Shown: positions 24,656 to 32,714 of the stretch, piece by piece | Position numbering within the stretch: position 1 is the stretch's first letter | How the letters are laid out: the number at the start of each line of letters is the position of its first letter | DNA from: Corynebacterium uropygiale | Lineage (GTDB): Bacteria > Actinomycetota > Actinomycetes > Mycobacteriales > Mycobacteriaceae | Length of the DNA stretch: 64,000 bases | Direction: 5' to 3' | Assembly: GCF_021568315.1 (NCBI RefSeq) | Contig: NZ_JAKGSI010000001.1 | Location: forward strand, 186,001-250,000 | Notes under the pieces: generated by a model | Seen by the model: only the letters and a program-made list of their open reading frames with translations | The model's database searches: none | What the model was told of the DNA's origin: nothing | Translations under genes and position numbers: made by a program

Positions 24656-24672
24656 GGTACAAACTGTGTACC
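24656..24672. promoter_or_regulatory. 17-bp palindrome between cspA and topA
   Basis: GGTACA-AACTG-TGTACC: perfect 6-bp arms with a 5-nt centre. It lies 14 bp after the cspA stop and 43 bp before the topA start. The size suits a dimeric repressor operator; it could also be a short cspA terminator stem. Confidence 0.35.
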
Positions 24673-24714
24673 GTATGGGGGAGTTAACCGCAACGACTAG
24701 AAAGATGTGATCCC

Positions 24715-27612
24715 GTGGCAGGACAGCAGGGCGATGGTGTGAAGCGCCTCGTGATCGTCGAGTCGGCGACCAAGGCGCGGAAAATTCAGCCGTACCTGGG
24801 GGATGATTACATCGTTGAAGCCTCCGTGGGGCACATTCGGGATTTGCCGCGCGGAGCCGCCGACGTTCCCGCCAAATACAAGAAGGAGCCGTGGGCGCGC
24901 CTCGGCGTGGACACCGATCACGGGTTCAGCCCCCTCTACGTCATCAGCCCGGAGAAGAAAAAGAAAGTCAGCGAGCTGAAGCGCCTGCTCAAGCAGGTCG
25001 ACGAGCTGTACCTCGCCACAGACCCCGACCGCGAGGGCGAGGCCATTGCCTGGCACCTCCTCGAGGTCCTCAAGCCGAAGATCCCCGTGCGCCGCATGGT
25101 GTTCAACGAGATCACCAAGTCCGCCATCATCGAGGCCGCGCAGAACACCCGCGAACTGGACTCCAACCTGGTGGACGCGCAGGAAACCCGCCGCATCCTC
25201 GACCGCCTCTACGGCTACGAGATTTCACCCGTCCTCTGGAAGAAGGTCATGCCGCGCCTGTCCGCCGGCCGCGTCCAGTCGGTGGCCACCCGCGTCATCG
25301 TCGAGCGCGAACGCGAGCGCATGGCCTTCGTCCCCGCCGAGTACTGGGATCTCACCGCCGAGCTCGAGGCCGACCCGCGCTTCAGCGCCCGGCTGGCCAG
25401 CATCGACGGCAAGCGCATCGCGCAGGGGCGTGATTTCCGCGACGACGGCACCCTCAGCGGCGAGGCCACCGTCGTGAACAAAGAGCGCGCCGAGGCTCTG
25501 GCGGAAGCCCTGGAGGGCCGCCAGCTGACGGTCGCCTCGGTGGAGGAGAAGCCCTACACCCGCCGGCCCTATGCGCCGTTTATGACCTCGACGTTGCAGC
25601 AGGAGGCGGGGCGCAAGCTCCACTACACCTCCGAGCGGACCATGCGCATCGCCCAGCGGCTCTACGAAAACGGTCACATCACGTATATGCGTACCGATTC
25701 CACGTCGCTCTCGGCGTCGGGTGTGGCTGCCGCGCGGCAGCAGGCCAAGGAGCTCTACGGAGAGCAGTACGTCGCCGCCTCCCCGCGCCGCTATGACCGG
25801 AAGGTGAAGAACTCCCAGGAGGCCCACGAGGCCATCCGCCCCGCCGGCGAGCGCTTCGCGACCCCGCAGGAGCTCCGCCAGCGGCTGGACACCGAGGAGT
25901 TCAAGCTCTACCAGCTCATTTGGCAGCGCACCGTGGCCAGCCAGATGGCCGACGCCAAGGGAACCTCCATGAAGGTGACCGTCGCCGGCGACGCCCGCAC
26001 TGGCGAGCACTGCGCCTTCACCGCCTCCGGCCGCACCGTGACCTTCCCCGGCTTCCTCCGCGCCTACGTGGAGAGCAGCAAGGGCATCGCCGACGATGCC
26101 GAGAAGCACCTCCCGCAGCTCAGCACCGGCGACACTCTCGACGTGCGCAGCCTCAGCGCGGACGGGCACACCACGAACCCGCCCGCCCGCTACACCGAGG
26201 CCTCGCTGGTGAAGAAGATGGAGGACCTGGGGATCGGCCGCCCGTCCACCTACGCGGCGATCATCAAGACCATCCAGGATCGCGGCTACGTGCTGCCCCG
26301 GGGAAATGCGCTCGTGCCGAGCTGGGTGGCGTTTGCCGTTGTCGGCCTCCTCGAGCACAACTTCGCTGACCTCGTCGACTATGACTTCACCTCCTCCATG
26401 GAGGATGAGCTCGATGACATCGCCCGCGGCGAGGAGGACCGCACCGCCTGGCTCAACGGCTTCTACTTCGGCAACCCCAATGCCAGCGAGGGCATCGCGG
26501 ACTCCGTGGCCCGGCAGGGCGGCCTGAAGAACCTCGTGGGCGATAATCTCGAGCACATCGACGCCCGGCTGGTGAACTCGCTCCACCTGTTTGACGACGA
26601 CGAGGGGCGCCCCGTCGTCGTCCGCGTGGGCCGCTACGGGCCGTACATTGAGCGGCGGATCGGCACCACGGAGGAGGGCGAACCCCAGTACCAGCGGGCG
26701 AACCTCCCCGAGTCCACCACGCCGGACGAGCTCACCCGGGACGCCGCCGAGAAGCTCTTCGCCACCCCGCAGGGCGGCCGTGAGCTGGGCGTGAACCCGA
26801 AGAACGGGCGCACCATCGTCGCGCGCGAGGGGCGCTACGGTCCGTACGTGACGGAGCTCGTCAACGATGATGAGCGCGCCAAGGCCGAGGCGGAGGCGGA
26901 GACCATCGTCGCGGAGGAGCGCGCCCAGGAGGATGCCGAGCGCGCCGCCGCCGGCAAGCGGAAGAAGAACTGGGAGACCAAGACCGCCCAGAAGCAGAAG
27001 GAGAAGCGCATCGCTCAGCACATTGAGGAAACTCTCAAGCCGGCGACCGCCTCCCTCTTCTCCACGATGGAGCCCGCCACGGTCACCCTCGAGGAGGCCC
27101 TCCAACTGCTCACTCTCCCGCGGGAAGTGGGCGTGGACCCCAGCGACGGGCAGGTCATCACCGCGCAGAACGGCCGCTACGGCCCCTACCTCAAGAAGGG
27201 GAATGACTCCCGCTCGCTGGGCAGCGAGGAGCAGATCTTCAGCATCACCCTCGACGAGGCCCGCCGCATCTACGCCGAGCCCAAGCGCCGCGGCCGCGCC
27301 GCCGCCCAGCCGCCGCTCAAGGTCCTGGGCGATAACGACGTCTCCGGCAAGCCGATGACCGTGAAGGACGGCCGCTTCGGCCCCTACGTCACGGACGGCG
27401 AGACCAACGCCTCCCTCCGAAAGGGGGATCGCCCCGAGACCATGACCGACGCCCGGGCGAACCAGCTCCTCAGCGAGCGGCGCGCCAAGCTCGCCGAGAC
27501 CGGCGGGGCGAAGAAAACCCGCAAGAAGGCCTCCAAGAAAGCCTCCAAGAAGGCCTCGAAGAAGACGAGCACCAAGAAGACGACGAAGAAGAGCACGAAG
27601 AAGCGCTCCTAG
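24715..27612 (+). CDS. topA: DNA topoisomerase I
   Basis: Type IA topoisomerase of 965 residues starting at GTG. A TOPRIM domain comes first (KRLVIVESATKARKI, DPDREGEAIAWHL). The catalytic region GHITYMRTDSTSLS carries the active-site Tyr, and PSTYAAIIKTIQDRGYV comes later. The C-terminal half has four repeats of the actinobacterial type, each with a GRYGPY or GRFGPY core (near residues 640, 700, 820 and 880), instead of zinc fingers. A Lys-rich tail (KKASKK/KKTTKK units) follows, as in mycobacterial enzymes, where it aids processivity. It relaxes negative supercoils. Confidence 0.96.
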   Translation: MAGQQGDGVKRLVIVESATKARKIQPYLGDDYIVEASVGHIRDLPRGAADVPAKYKKEPWARLGVDTDHGFSPLYVISPEKKKKVSELKRLLKQVDELYLATDPDREGEAIAWHLLEVLKPKIPVRRMVFNEITKSAIIEAAQNTRELDSNLVDAQETRRILDRLYGYEISPVLWKKVMPRLSAGRVQSVATRVIVERERERMAFVPAEYWDLTAELEADPRFSARLASIDGKRIAQGRDFRDDGTLSGEATVVNKERAEALAEALEGRQLTVASVEEKPYTRRPYAPFMTSTLQQEAGRKLHYTSERTMRIAQRLYENGHITYMRTDSTSLSASGVAAARQQAKELYGEQYVAASPRRYDRKVKNSQEAHEAIRPAGERFATPQELRQRLDTEEFKLYQLIWQRTVASQMADAKGTSMKVTVAGDARTGEHCAFTASGRTVTFPGFLRAYVESSKGIADDAEKHLPQLSTGDTLDVRSLSADGHTTNPPARYTEASLVKKMEDLGIGRPSTYAAIIKTIQDRGYVLPRGNALVPSWVAFAVVGLLEHNFADLVDYDFTSSMEDELDDIARGEEDRTAWLNGFYFGNPNASEGIADSVARQGGLKNLVGDNLEHIDARLVNSLHLFDDDEGRPVVVRVGRYGPYIERRIGTTEEGEPQYQRANLPESTTPDELTRDAAEKLFATPQGGRELGVNPKNGRTIVAREGRYGPYVTELVNDDERAKAEAEAETIVAEERAQEDAERAAAGKRKKNWETKTAQKQKEKRIAQHIEETLKPATASLFSTMEPATVTLEEALQLLTLPREVGVDPSDGQVITAQNGRYGPYLKKGNDSRSLGSEEQIFSITLDEARRIYAEPKRRGRAAAQPPLKVLGDNDVSGKPMTVKDGRFGPYVTDGETNASLRKGDRPETMTDARANQLLSERRAKLAETGGAKKTRKKASKKASKKASKKTSTKKTTKKSTKKRS

Positions 27613-27677
27613 CCTGAAGGGCTGAGAACGGGGAAGTCGGCGCTCGGGCGTCGTCGTTCCCACCGCGAACCCAGTTG

Positions 27678-27693
27678 TGTGATACTGAACACA
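27678..27693 (+). promoter_or_regulatory. GlxR-type operator overlapping the GntP-like gene start
   Basis: TGTGATACTGAACACA matches the GlxR consensus TGTGA-N6-TCACA except one base. It covers a possible -10 box (GATACT, 27681-27686) and its last base is the A of the start codon. A site here should block transcription. In C. glutamicum GlxR represses gntP. Confidence 0.55.
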
Positions 27694-29078
27694 TGACTGG
27701 GTTCTCTGTGTTGGCCATCGGTGTCCTGGCCATTGTTGTGCTGCTGCTTCTGGTGATGTGGCTCAAGGTGCCGGCCTTTGTGGCGCTGATTATCGTTGCG
27801 CTGCTCACGGGCCTGGCCACCGGCATCCCGGTGGGCGATCTCATGTCCGTCCTCACCGAGGGGGCGGGGAAGACGATGAGCTCGGTTCTCATGGTGGTGG
27901 GGCTGGGCGCCGTGCTGGGGAGGATCATTGAGCTCTCGGGCGGGGCGGATGCCGTGGCCAGGCGTTTCACCCGACTCATGGGGCCGCGGCGAGTGATCGC
28001 GGGGGTCACGACGGCCTCCTTCGTCCTCGGTATCCCGGTGTTCTTCGATGTCGGGTACATCATCCTCGCCCCGATCGTCTTCGGCTTCGCGCGCACGGCC
28101 CGACTCCGGCCGGAGCTCCTGGGGCTGCCGGTGGCGGGCGTCCTCATGGTGGTGCACGTCATCATGCCGCCGCACCCGGGGCCGGTGGCCGTCGCGGGGT
28201 TCATGAGTGTGGATGCCGGGCTTCTGACCTCCGTGGGGTTGGGGGTGAGCGTGCTGGCGGCGCTCCTCGGCTACGCGCTCACGCGGTGGTGCGCCCGCGC
28301 GGGGTGGATGGCGGTGGAGCGCGCGTCGGCGGGGGAGGGCGAAGGCGGCGACACCGGCGACTCCCGGGAGGGGTCGGCGCAGCGAGGGGAGGCCGCCACC
28401 CCGCCCAACCCGTGGGTAGTGATGGGTCTTGTGGTGCTCCCCATCGTGCAGATCATGGTGGGCACCGTGGGCGCGATGCTCGCACCCAAGGGCTCGACGG
28501 CTGCCGGCGTGGTGGGGCTCATCGGGCATCCGGTCGTGGCGCTGCTCGTGGCGGTGGCGCTCGCGGCGACGGTGGTGGGCCGCGGTCAGGGCTGGTCCTG
28601 GGCGCGCCGGGCGGAGGTGATGGAATCCGCCCTGCCGAGTGTCGCGGTGATCGTGTTTGTCACCGGCGCGGGCGGGGCCTTTGCGAACGTGCTGGTGGCC
28701 TCGGGGATTGGGACGGTGCTCTCGGACATGCTGGTGGCCGCGCACCTGCCGCTCATCCTCACGGCCTATGTGGTGGCGCTGGCGATCCGCGTGTCCCAGG
28801 GTTCGGCGACGGTGGCGATGCTCACCGCAGCGGGGATCATCGCGGAGCCGGTGGCCCAGTCGGGGCTGAGCCCGTGGCAGGCGACGATCGTGGCCTGCGC
28901 GGTGGGCTTCGGGGCGCTCGCGGCCTCGCACATCAATGACTCGGGCTTCTGGATCGTGACGAAGTACCTCGGGTTGAGCGTGAAGGACGGGCTTCGGACG
29001 TGGACGCTCGCGTCGACGCTCTTCTCCCTCGCCGGCTTCGCGGTGTGCGCGGGGCTGTGGTGGGCGCTCGCCCTCTGA
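27693..29078 (+). CDS. GntP family permease (gluconate:H+ symporter type)
   Basis: Membrane protein of 461 residues with about 12 hydrophobic segments. It has family stretches such as GLGAVLGRIIELSGGAD (about 75-91), GIPVFFDVGYIILAPI (about 114-129) and HVIMPPHPGPVAVA (about 148-161). GntP members import gluconate or related sugar acids with protons. The cytoplasmic loop near residues 210-235 is Gly/Glu-rich and variable. No ribosome-binding site is seen before the ATG, and a GATACT box ends 6 nt upstream, which suggests a leaderless mRNA. It sits between topA and cyaB, where C. glutamicum has no such gene as I recall, so it may be a local insertion. Confidence 0.85.
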   Translation: MTGFSVLAIGVLAIVVLLLLVMWLKVPAFVALIIVALLTGLATGIPVGDLMSVLTEGAGKTMSSVLMVVGLGAVLGRIIELSGGADAVARRFTRLMGPRRVIAGVTTASFVLGIPVFFDVGYIILAPIVFGFARTARLRPELLGLPVAGVLMVVHVIMPPHPGPVAVAGFMSVDAGLLTSVGLGVSVLAALLGYALTRWCARAGWMAVERASAGEGEGGDTGDSREGSAQRGEAATPPNPWVVMGLVVLPIVQIMVGTVGAMLAPKGSTAAGVVGLIGHPVVALLVAVALAATVVGRGQGWSWARRAEVMESALPSVAVIVFVTGAGGAFANVLVASGIGTVLSDMLVAAHLPLILTAYVVALAIRVSQGSATVAMLTAAGIIAEPVAQSGLSPWQATIVACAVGFGALAASHINDSGFWIVTKYLGLSVKDGLRTWTLASTLFSLAGFAVCAGLWWALAL

Positions 29079-29141
29079 GGCGGCGGGGCGCGGGGGCCGG
29101 GGGCGGAGGCCGCGGCCCTCGGCGCGCAGCCGGGCGCCGCC

Positions 29142-30668
29142 CTAGGAGCGGTCGGCGAGGGTGGCGCGGATCGGGCGGGCGAGCTGGGTCATCTCGCCGC
29201 GCCCGCGCAGCTCGACGGACTTCATGAGCGTCCACCGGGCCTGCTCGGCTTCGTTGGCCCCGCGGAGGGTGGCGGCGCTGGTGAGGACGCGCCCGGGGGT
29301 GTCCTTGGCCAGCTCGGTGAGGCGGGCGGCCTGGTTGACGGCGTCGCCAATGACGGTGTACTCAAAGCGGTCGTGCCCGCCGATGTGCCCGGCCACGACG
29401 TGCCCCGCGGCCACACCGATCCCGGCCTGCAGCTTCATGCCCTTGAGTTCCTGGCGCAGCTCGCGCGCCGCGGTCATGGCGTGGGAGGTCGCGTCGGAGA
29501 GCATGAGCGGCGCCCCGAACACGGCCAGCGCCGCATCCCCCTGGAATTTGTTGATGGTGCCGCGGTTGCGGTGGACCACCTCCACGACGTGCTCGAAGAA
29601 CTTGTTCAGCTCGTCCACCACTTCCTCAGGCGTGTGGTTGACGGCGAAGTGCGTCGAGCCAATGACGTCGATAAACAGCACCGCCACCTTGCGGTCTTCC
29701 CCGCCGAGGGTGGGCCGCTCCTCGAGGGCTCGACGCGCGACCTCGGCGCCCACATAGCGGCCGAAGATGTCCCGAACCCGCTGGCGTTCCTTGAGGCCGC
29801 GCATCATCTCGTTGAAGCCGGCTTGGAGCACGCCGATTTCGGAGCCGTCGTAGATGTCGACCTCGGCGTTAGTATCGCCGCGACGCACCCTGTTGATGGC
29901 GTCCTGGAGTTCCTGGATGGGGTCCACCACGCTCATCACCGCGAAGGTGGTGCCGATAAACCCGGTGACCAGCGACGTCGCGGAGAGGGCGACCACGGCG
30001 GGGATGAGGTCGTCGGCGTCGCCGCTCAGCATGCCCACGCGGTGCGCGATGAAGAGGAGCACGATCCCCACGATCGGCGCCGCCGAGGTCATTGCCCACG
30101 TCATGCGCAGCCGCTGCTGGATCGGGGGCTCGAGGGTGGAGTCCTCGAAGCGCCGGGCCAGGGCCGTCGCGGCCACGGGGCGCACGAGCCGCTCAGCGAG
30201 CAGGTACGTAATGAGCGTGACTACCGCGGAGGCCAGCAGAGTGAGCACGACGATCACCAGCACGAGCTTCCACGAGACGGTGGAGGCCACGGCCGCCGCG
30301 ATGACGATCCCCAGCAGCCACACCGCCGCGCACACTCCCGCCTGGTAGACGGGGATCCTCATGACGAGGTTGCGGACCATGTTCGGATCATGATCCTGGG
30401 GGCTGCGCTGCCAGTCAATGACCGGCCGGAAGAGGAAGAAGGTCACCACCATCCCGATGGCCACCGCGAACACGAGATAGCAGATGCCCAGCACAGGCAG
30501 GTAGGTGGCCTTCGATGTGAGGATGTCCACCTCGGGCATGGGCACGAGGAAGCGGACAAACAGGGTGACCGCGAGCGCGCCAGCCACATTGGAGCCCAAA
30601 ACGAGGGCGGCGTAGAGGGGCCACGAGGTGCCCCACAGCCATTTCATGGCGCGCAACATACGAGTCAT
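29142..30668 (-). CDS. cyaB: Membrane-bound class III adenylate cyclase
   Basis: Protein of 508 residues. Six transmembrane helices (about 10-240) form the N-terminal half, followed by a HAMP linker (VDPIQELQDAINRVRRGDTN) and a class III cyclase domain. Catalytic residues can be seen: metal-binding Asp in VAVLFIDVIGSTHF, KFQGDAALAVFGAP with Lys and second Asp, then IGDAVNQAARL with the transition-state Asn and Arg. It makes cAMP, the ligand of GlxR. The ATG at 30668 was chosen because GTGAAGAG upstream is a fair ribosome-binding site. Position next to topA and holB matches cyaB of C. glutamicum and Rv3645. Confidence 0.93.
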   Translation of the reverse strand: MTRMLRAMKWLWGTSWPLYAALVLGSNVAGALAVTLFVRFLVPMPEVDILTSKATYLPVLGICYLVFAVAIGMVVTFFLFRPVIDWQRSPQDHDPNMVRNLVMRIPVYQAGVCAAVWLLGIVIAAAVASTVSWKLVLVIVVLTLLASAVVTLITYLLAERLVRPVAATALARRFEDSTLEPPIQQRLRMTWAMTSAAPIVGIVLLFIAHRVGMLSGDADDLIPAVVALSATSLVTGFIGTTFAVMSVVDPIQELQDAINRVRRGDTNAEVDIYDGSEIGVLQAGFNEMMRGLKERQRVRDIFGRYVGAEVARRALEERPTLGGEDRKVAVLFIDVIGSTHFAVNHTPEEVVDELNKFFEHVVEVVHRNRGTINKFQGDAALAVFGAPLMLSDATSHAMTAARELRQELKGMKLQAGIGVAAGHVVAGHIGGHDRFEYTVIGDAVNQAARLTELAKDTPGRVLTSAATLRGANEAEQARWTLMKSVELRGRGEMTQLARPIRATLADRS

Positions 30669-30807
30669 GCTCTTCACTTTATGCGGATGAACGGGGAGTC
30701 ATGGCGTGGGGCGCGCGCCCCAGCCCATTTGACGGTATCACCTGGGGCGATGCCCTGCCATCCCCGCCCGTCTTCGGCGGCGCGATTCTGCCGTCGGGCG
30801 CGCCGGC

Positions 30808-30813
30808 TACAGT
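30808..30813 (+). promoter_or_regulatory. -10 box of holB, leaderless
   Basis: TACAGT with 8 nt to the GTG at 30822. Confidence 0.45.
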
Positions 30814-30821
30814 GAAGACTC

Positions 30822-32021
30822 GTGAGCAGCAACGAGTTCCCCAGCATTGCCGAGCGGCTCGCCGATGCCCCCGAGGTCCGGCGTGTCATTCTCGACGCCG
30901 CGGCCGCTGCCAGAGATCCTCGGCGCTCGCCCAGCGCCATGACGCATTCCTGGGTGTTCACGGGCCCGCCCGGCTCGGGGCGTTCGGTCGCCGCGCTGTG
31001 TTTGGCGGCCGCCTTGGTCTGCGATGGGGAACCCCTGGGCACCTCGGAGGCCGCGCGCACGGTCTTTCGGGGCAGCCACACGGATGTTGTGCACATTGTT
31101 CCCGAGGAGCTCTCCATCGGCGTGGACACGGTGCGCAGCATCATCGAGGATGCCTCGCGGATGCCCACCGTCGCCCCCTGGCGAGTGCTCATCATGGAGG
31201 ACGCGGATCGCCTCACCGAGTCCGCGGCGAACGCCCTGCTCAAGACGGTGGAGGAGCCCCCGGAACGCACCGTGATTATTTTGTGCGCTCCCTCCGTCGA
31301 CCCTGAGGACTTCTCCGTCACCCTCCGTTCGCGGTGCCGCCACGTGTATGTGCCGACGCCCTCCCTCCGCGAAATCACGCGCATCCTCGTGTCGGAGGGG
31401 GCGACGGAAGCAGACGCCGCCCTCGCCGCGGCGGCCTCCGCCCGACACATCGGGCGCGCGCGGCGGCTGGTACGCTCCCCGGAGGCCCAGCAGCGCCGGG
31501 CGCAGATCCTGGGCCTCGCGGAGCTCATCAACCACGGGGACCAGGCCTTTCGTGCGGTGAGCTCCCTGGTGAAGGCCGTGGAGCAGGAGACCAAGGAGGC
31601 CTACGAGGAGTCCAATGCCGCGGAGATCGCGGCGCTGAGCACGGCCCTCGGGATGGGGGCCAAAGGCCGAGGCGCCCAGAAAGCACTGCGCGGCGCGGCC
31701 TCCCAGATCCGCGAGCTGGAGAAGCAGCACAAGAAGCAGGAGACCCGCCGGATCCGGGACATCCTCGATCTCTCCCTCGTGGACCTGGCCGGCCTCTACC
31801 GTGACGCCCTCATGCTCTCGACGCGCGCCGGCGTGGACCTTACTCATCCCGACTTCCAGGGCCTCGCCGGGGAGATCGCCGCCGCGGTGCCCGCCCCGAA
31901 GATTGTGGAGTGCGTCGACGCCATTAGCCGGTGCCGCGAGCAGCTTGCGCAGAACGTGCGGCCCGCCGTGGCGATGGACGCGATGGTAGGAAGGATTCGC
32001 CTGGCCAGCGGCGTGCGCTGA
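30822..32021 (+). CDS. holB: DNA polymerase III subunit delta'
   Basis: Protein of 399 residues starting at GTG. It has an AAA+ domain with a degenerate P-loop, FTGPPGSGRSVAALC: the Lys is replaced, as expected for delta' that does not hydrolyse ATP. IMEDADRLTESAANALLKTVEEPP and SRCRHV (SRC motif) follow. It is part of the clamp loader that places the beta sliding clamp. It is followed by tRNA-Thr. The last 330 bp of this gene are present again at 33850-34179 in a diverged form. Confidence 0.93.
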   Translation: MSSNEFPSIAERLADAPEVRRVILDAAAAARDPRRSPSAMTHSWVFTGPPGSGRSVAALCLAAALVCDGEPLGTSEAARTVFRGSHTDVVHIVPEELSIGVDTVRSIIEDASRMPTVAPWRVLIMEDADRLTESAANALLKTVEEPPERTVIILCAPSVDPEDFSVTLRSRCRHVYVPTPSLREITRILVSEGATEADAALAAAASARHIGRARRLVRSPEAQQRRAQILGLAELINHGDQAFRAVSSLVKAVEQETKEAYEESNAAEIAALSTALGMGAKGRGAQKALRGAASQIRELEKQHKKQETRRIRDILDLSLVDLAGLYRDALMLSTRAGVDLTHPDFQGLAGEIAAAVPAPKIVECVDAISRCREQLAQNVRPAVAMDAMVGRIRLASGVR

Positions 32022-32180
32022 GGGGGCGAGGGCACCTGGTGCCGGCGGATTTTTAGATTCCGTGAGAGTACGGTAACATGACCACTCACGCACATCAGTG
32101 CGTGTGCCGCCTTAGTTCAGTCGGTAGAGCGCTTCACTCGTAATGAAAAGGTCGCGAGTTCGATTCTCGCAGGCGGCTCC
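31692..32180 (+). repeat. Direct repeat copy A: holB 3' end plus tRNA-Thr
   Basis: Partner of 33850-34371. It covers the last 110 codons of holB, its tRNA promoter region (GGATTTTTAGATTC, then TAACAT) and the tRNA-Thr gene. The holB part has no indels against copy B; the tRNA part differs at one base. Confidence 0.9.
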
Positions 32181-32181
32181 A
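32106..32181 (+). tRNA. tRNA-Thr (CGT), copy 1, with encoded CCA
   Basis: 76-nt gene. Acceptor GCCGCCT pairs with AGGCGGC, anticodon loop CTCGTAA gives CGT (threonine), T-loop TTCGATT, and the 3' end TCCA is encoded. The first anticodon-stem pair is C-A, present in both copies. Confidence 0.93.
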
Positions 32182-32185
32182 CGGA

Positions 32186-32234
32186 AAACACCCATTGAGT
32201 CAGATCCCGGGAAGCCGGGGCTCAATGGGTGTTT
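32186..32234 (+). terminator. Terminator after tRNA-Thr copy 1
   Basis: AAACACCCATTGAG (32186-32199) pairs with CTCAATGGGTGTTT (32221-32234), a 14-bp perfect stem ending in T residues. From here to 32551 the only other structure seen is the inverted repeat at 32469 and a possible coding remnant at 32281-32400. Confidence 0.8.
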
Positions 32235-32280
32235 GTGTGTTGGGACTGGCACTCGGGGCTAGGGGCGGCGCAGCCGATAG

Positions 32281-32400
32281 CGTTGCGAGGCTGTCTCGCG
32301 AGAAGGGGTAGCGGGCACATTCACCGAAGAACTCGTCGAGGATCTCAACGGAAACCTGTTGATGATCCCCCCCAGGAAAGGATCCGTGCGGGCATACTGA
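32281..32400 (+). pseudogene. Possible C-terminal remnant of an unidentified gene
   Basis: One frame is open from a TAG to the TGA at 32398 without any start codon. It reads like the end of a real protein (AGTFTEELVEDLNGNLLMIP, then PRKGSVRAY). It may be the tail of a lost gene of the transferred segment. I do not recognise the family. Confidence 0.25.
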
Positions 32401-32468
32401 CATTGAGACGATTCTGACGACGTGTCAAAGGACAAAAGATTCAAGGGAACGAACGTGCAGGCGTAGCT

Positions 32469-32497
32469 AGGTTACCCCTACTGCGTAGGGGTAACCT
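32469..32497. repeat. Perfect 29-bp inverted repeat
   Basis: AGGTTACCCCTAC-TGC-GTAGGGGTAACCT: two 13-bp arms round a 3-nt loop, with no mismatch. It lies 55 bp beyond the stop of the leftward small membrane gene. No U-tract follows in either direction, so a terminator is possible but not typical. An operator or recombination site is the alternative. Confidence 0.7.
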
Positions 32498-32551
32498 GCT
32501 GGCGCGATCACTCCAGCTCCGCCCACACGAGACTTAGTTGAGAATTAGTCG

Positions 32552-32698
32552 TTAGCATTGAGGGCCGTTCTTCCTGAGTTCTTCTGATAATCCCTTTACC
32601 TCTTTTCGGATATCGAGGAGAAGCTTCCCTCCAGCAATGACAATAATAATTATCAGAACTGGAATTAGCAGGAGTCCGACAATTGCAAGAATTTCCAT
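32552..32698 (-). CDS. Small membrane protein, possibly paired with upstream secreted protein
   Basis: A 48-residue protein (MEILAIVGLLLIPVLIIIIV, then a charged tail KEVKGLSEELRKNG). One transmembrane helix is followed by a cytoplasmic amphipathic segment. The ATG at 32698 follows TTGGAACC; an ATG at 32710 is also possible. It begins 17 bp after the stop of the secreted-protein gene on the same strand, so the two are likely one transcript. Base composition is AT-rich compared with the flanks. No family recognised; a self-protection role is only a guess from its place. Confidence 0.6.
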   Translation of the reverse strand: MEILAIVGLLLIPVLIIIIVIAGGKLLLDIRKEVKGLSEELRKNGPQC

Positions 32699-32714
32699 GG
32701 TTCCAATCATAATT

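Noticed and set aside
27522..27609. Repeats of AAGAAG-type units at the topA end as a tandem repeat element
   Set aside because: They encode the Lys-rich tail typical of actinobacterial topoisomerase I; a coding feature, not a mobile or regulatory repeat.
25225..27663. 812-codon leftward open frame opposite topA
   Set aside because: No domain seen, Gly/Leu/Val/Arg-rich; topA motifs on the other strand are complete.
32200..32444. Small leftward frames after tRNA-Thr copy 1
   Set aside because: They start within or beside the terminator region, lack ribosome-binding sites and have no family likeness.
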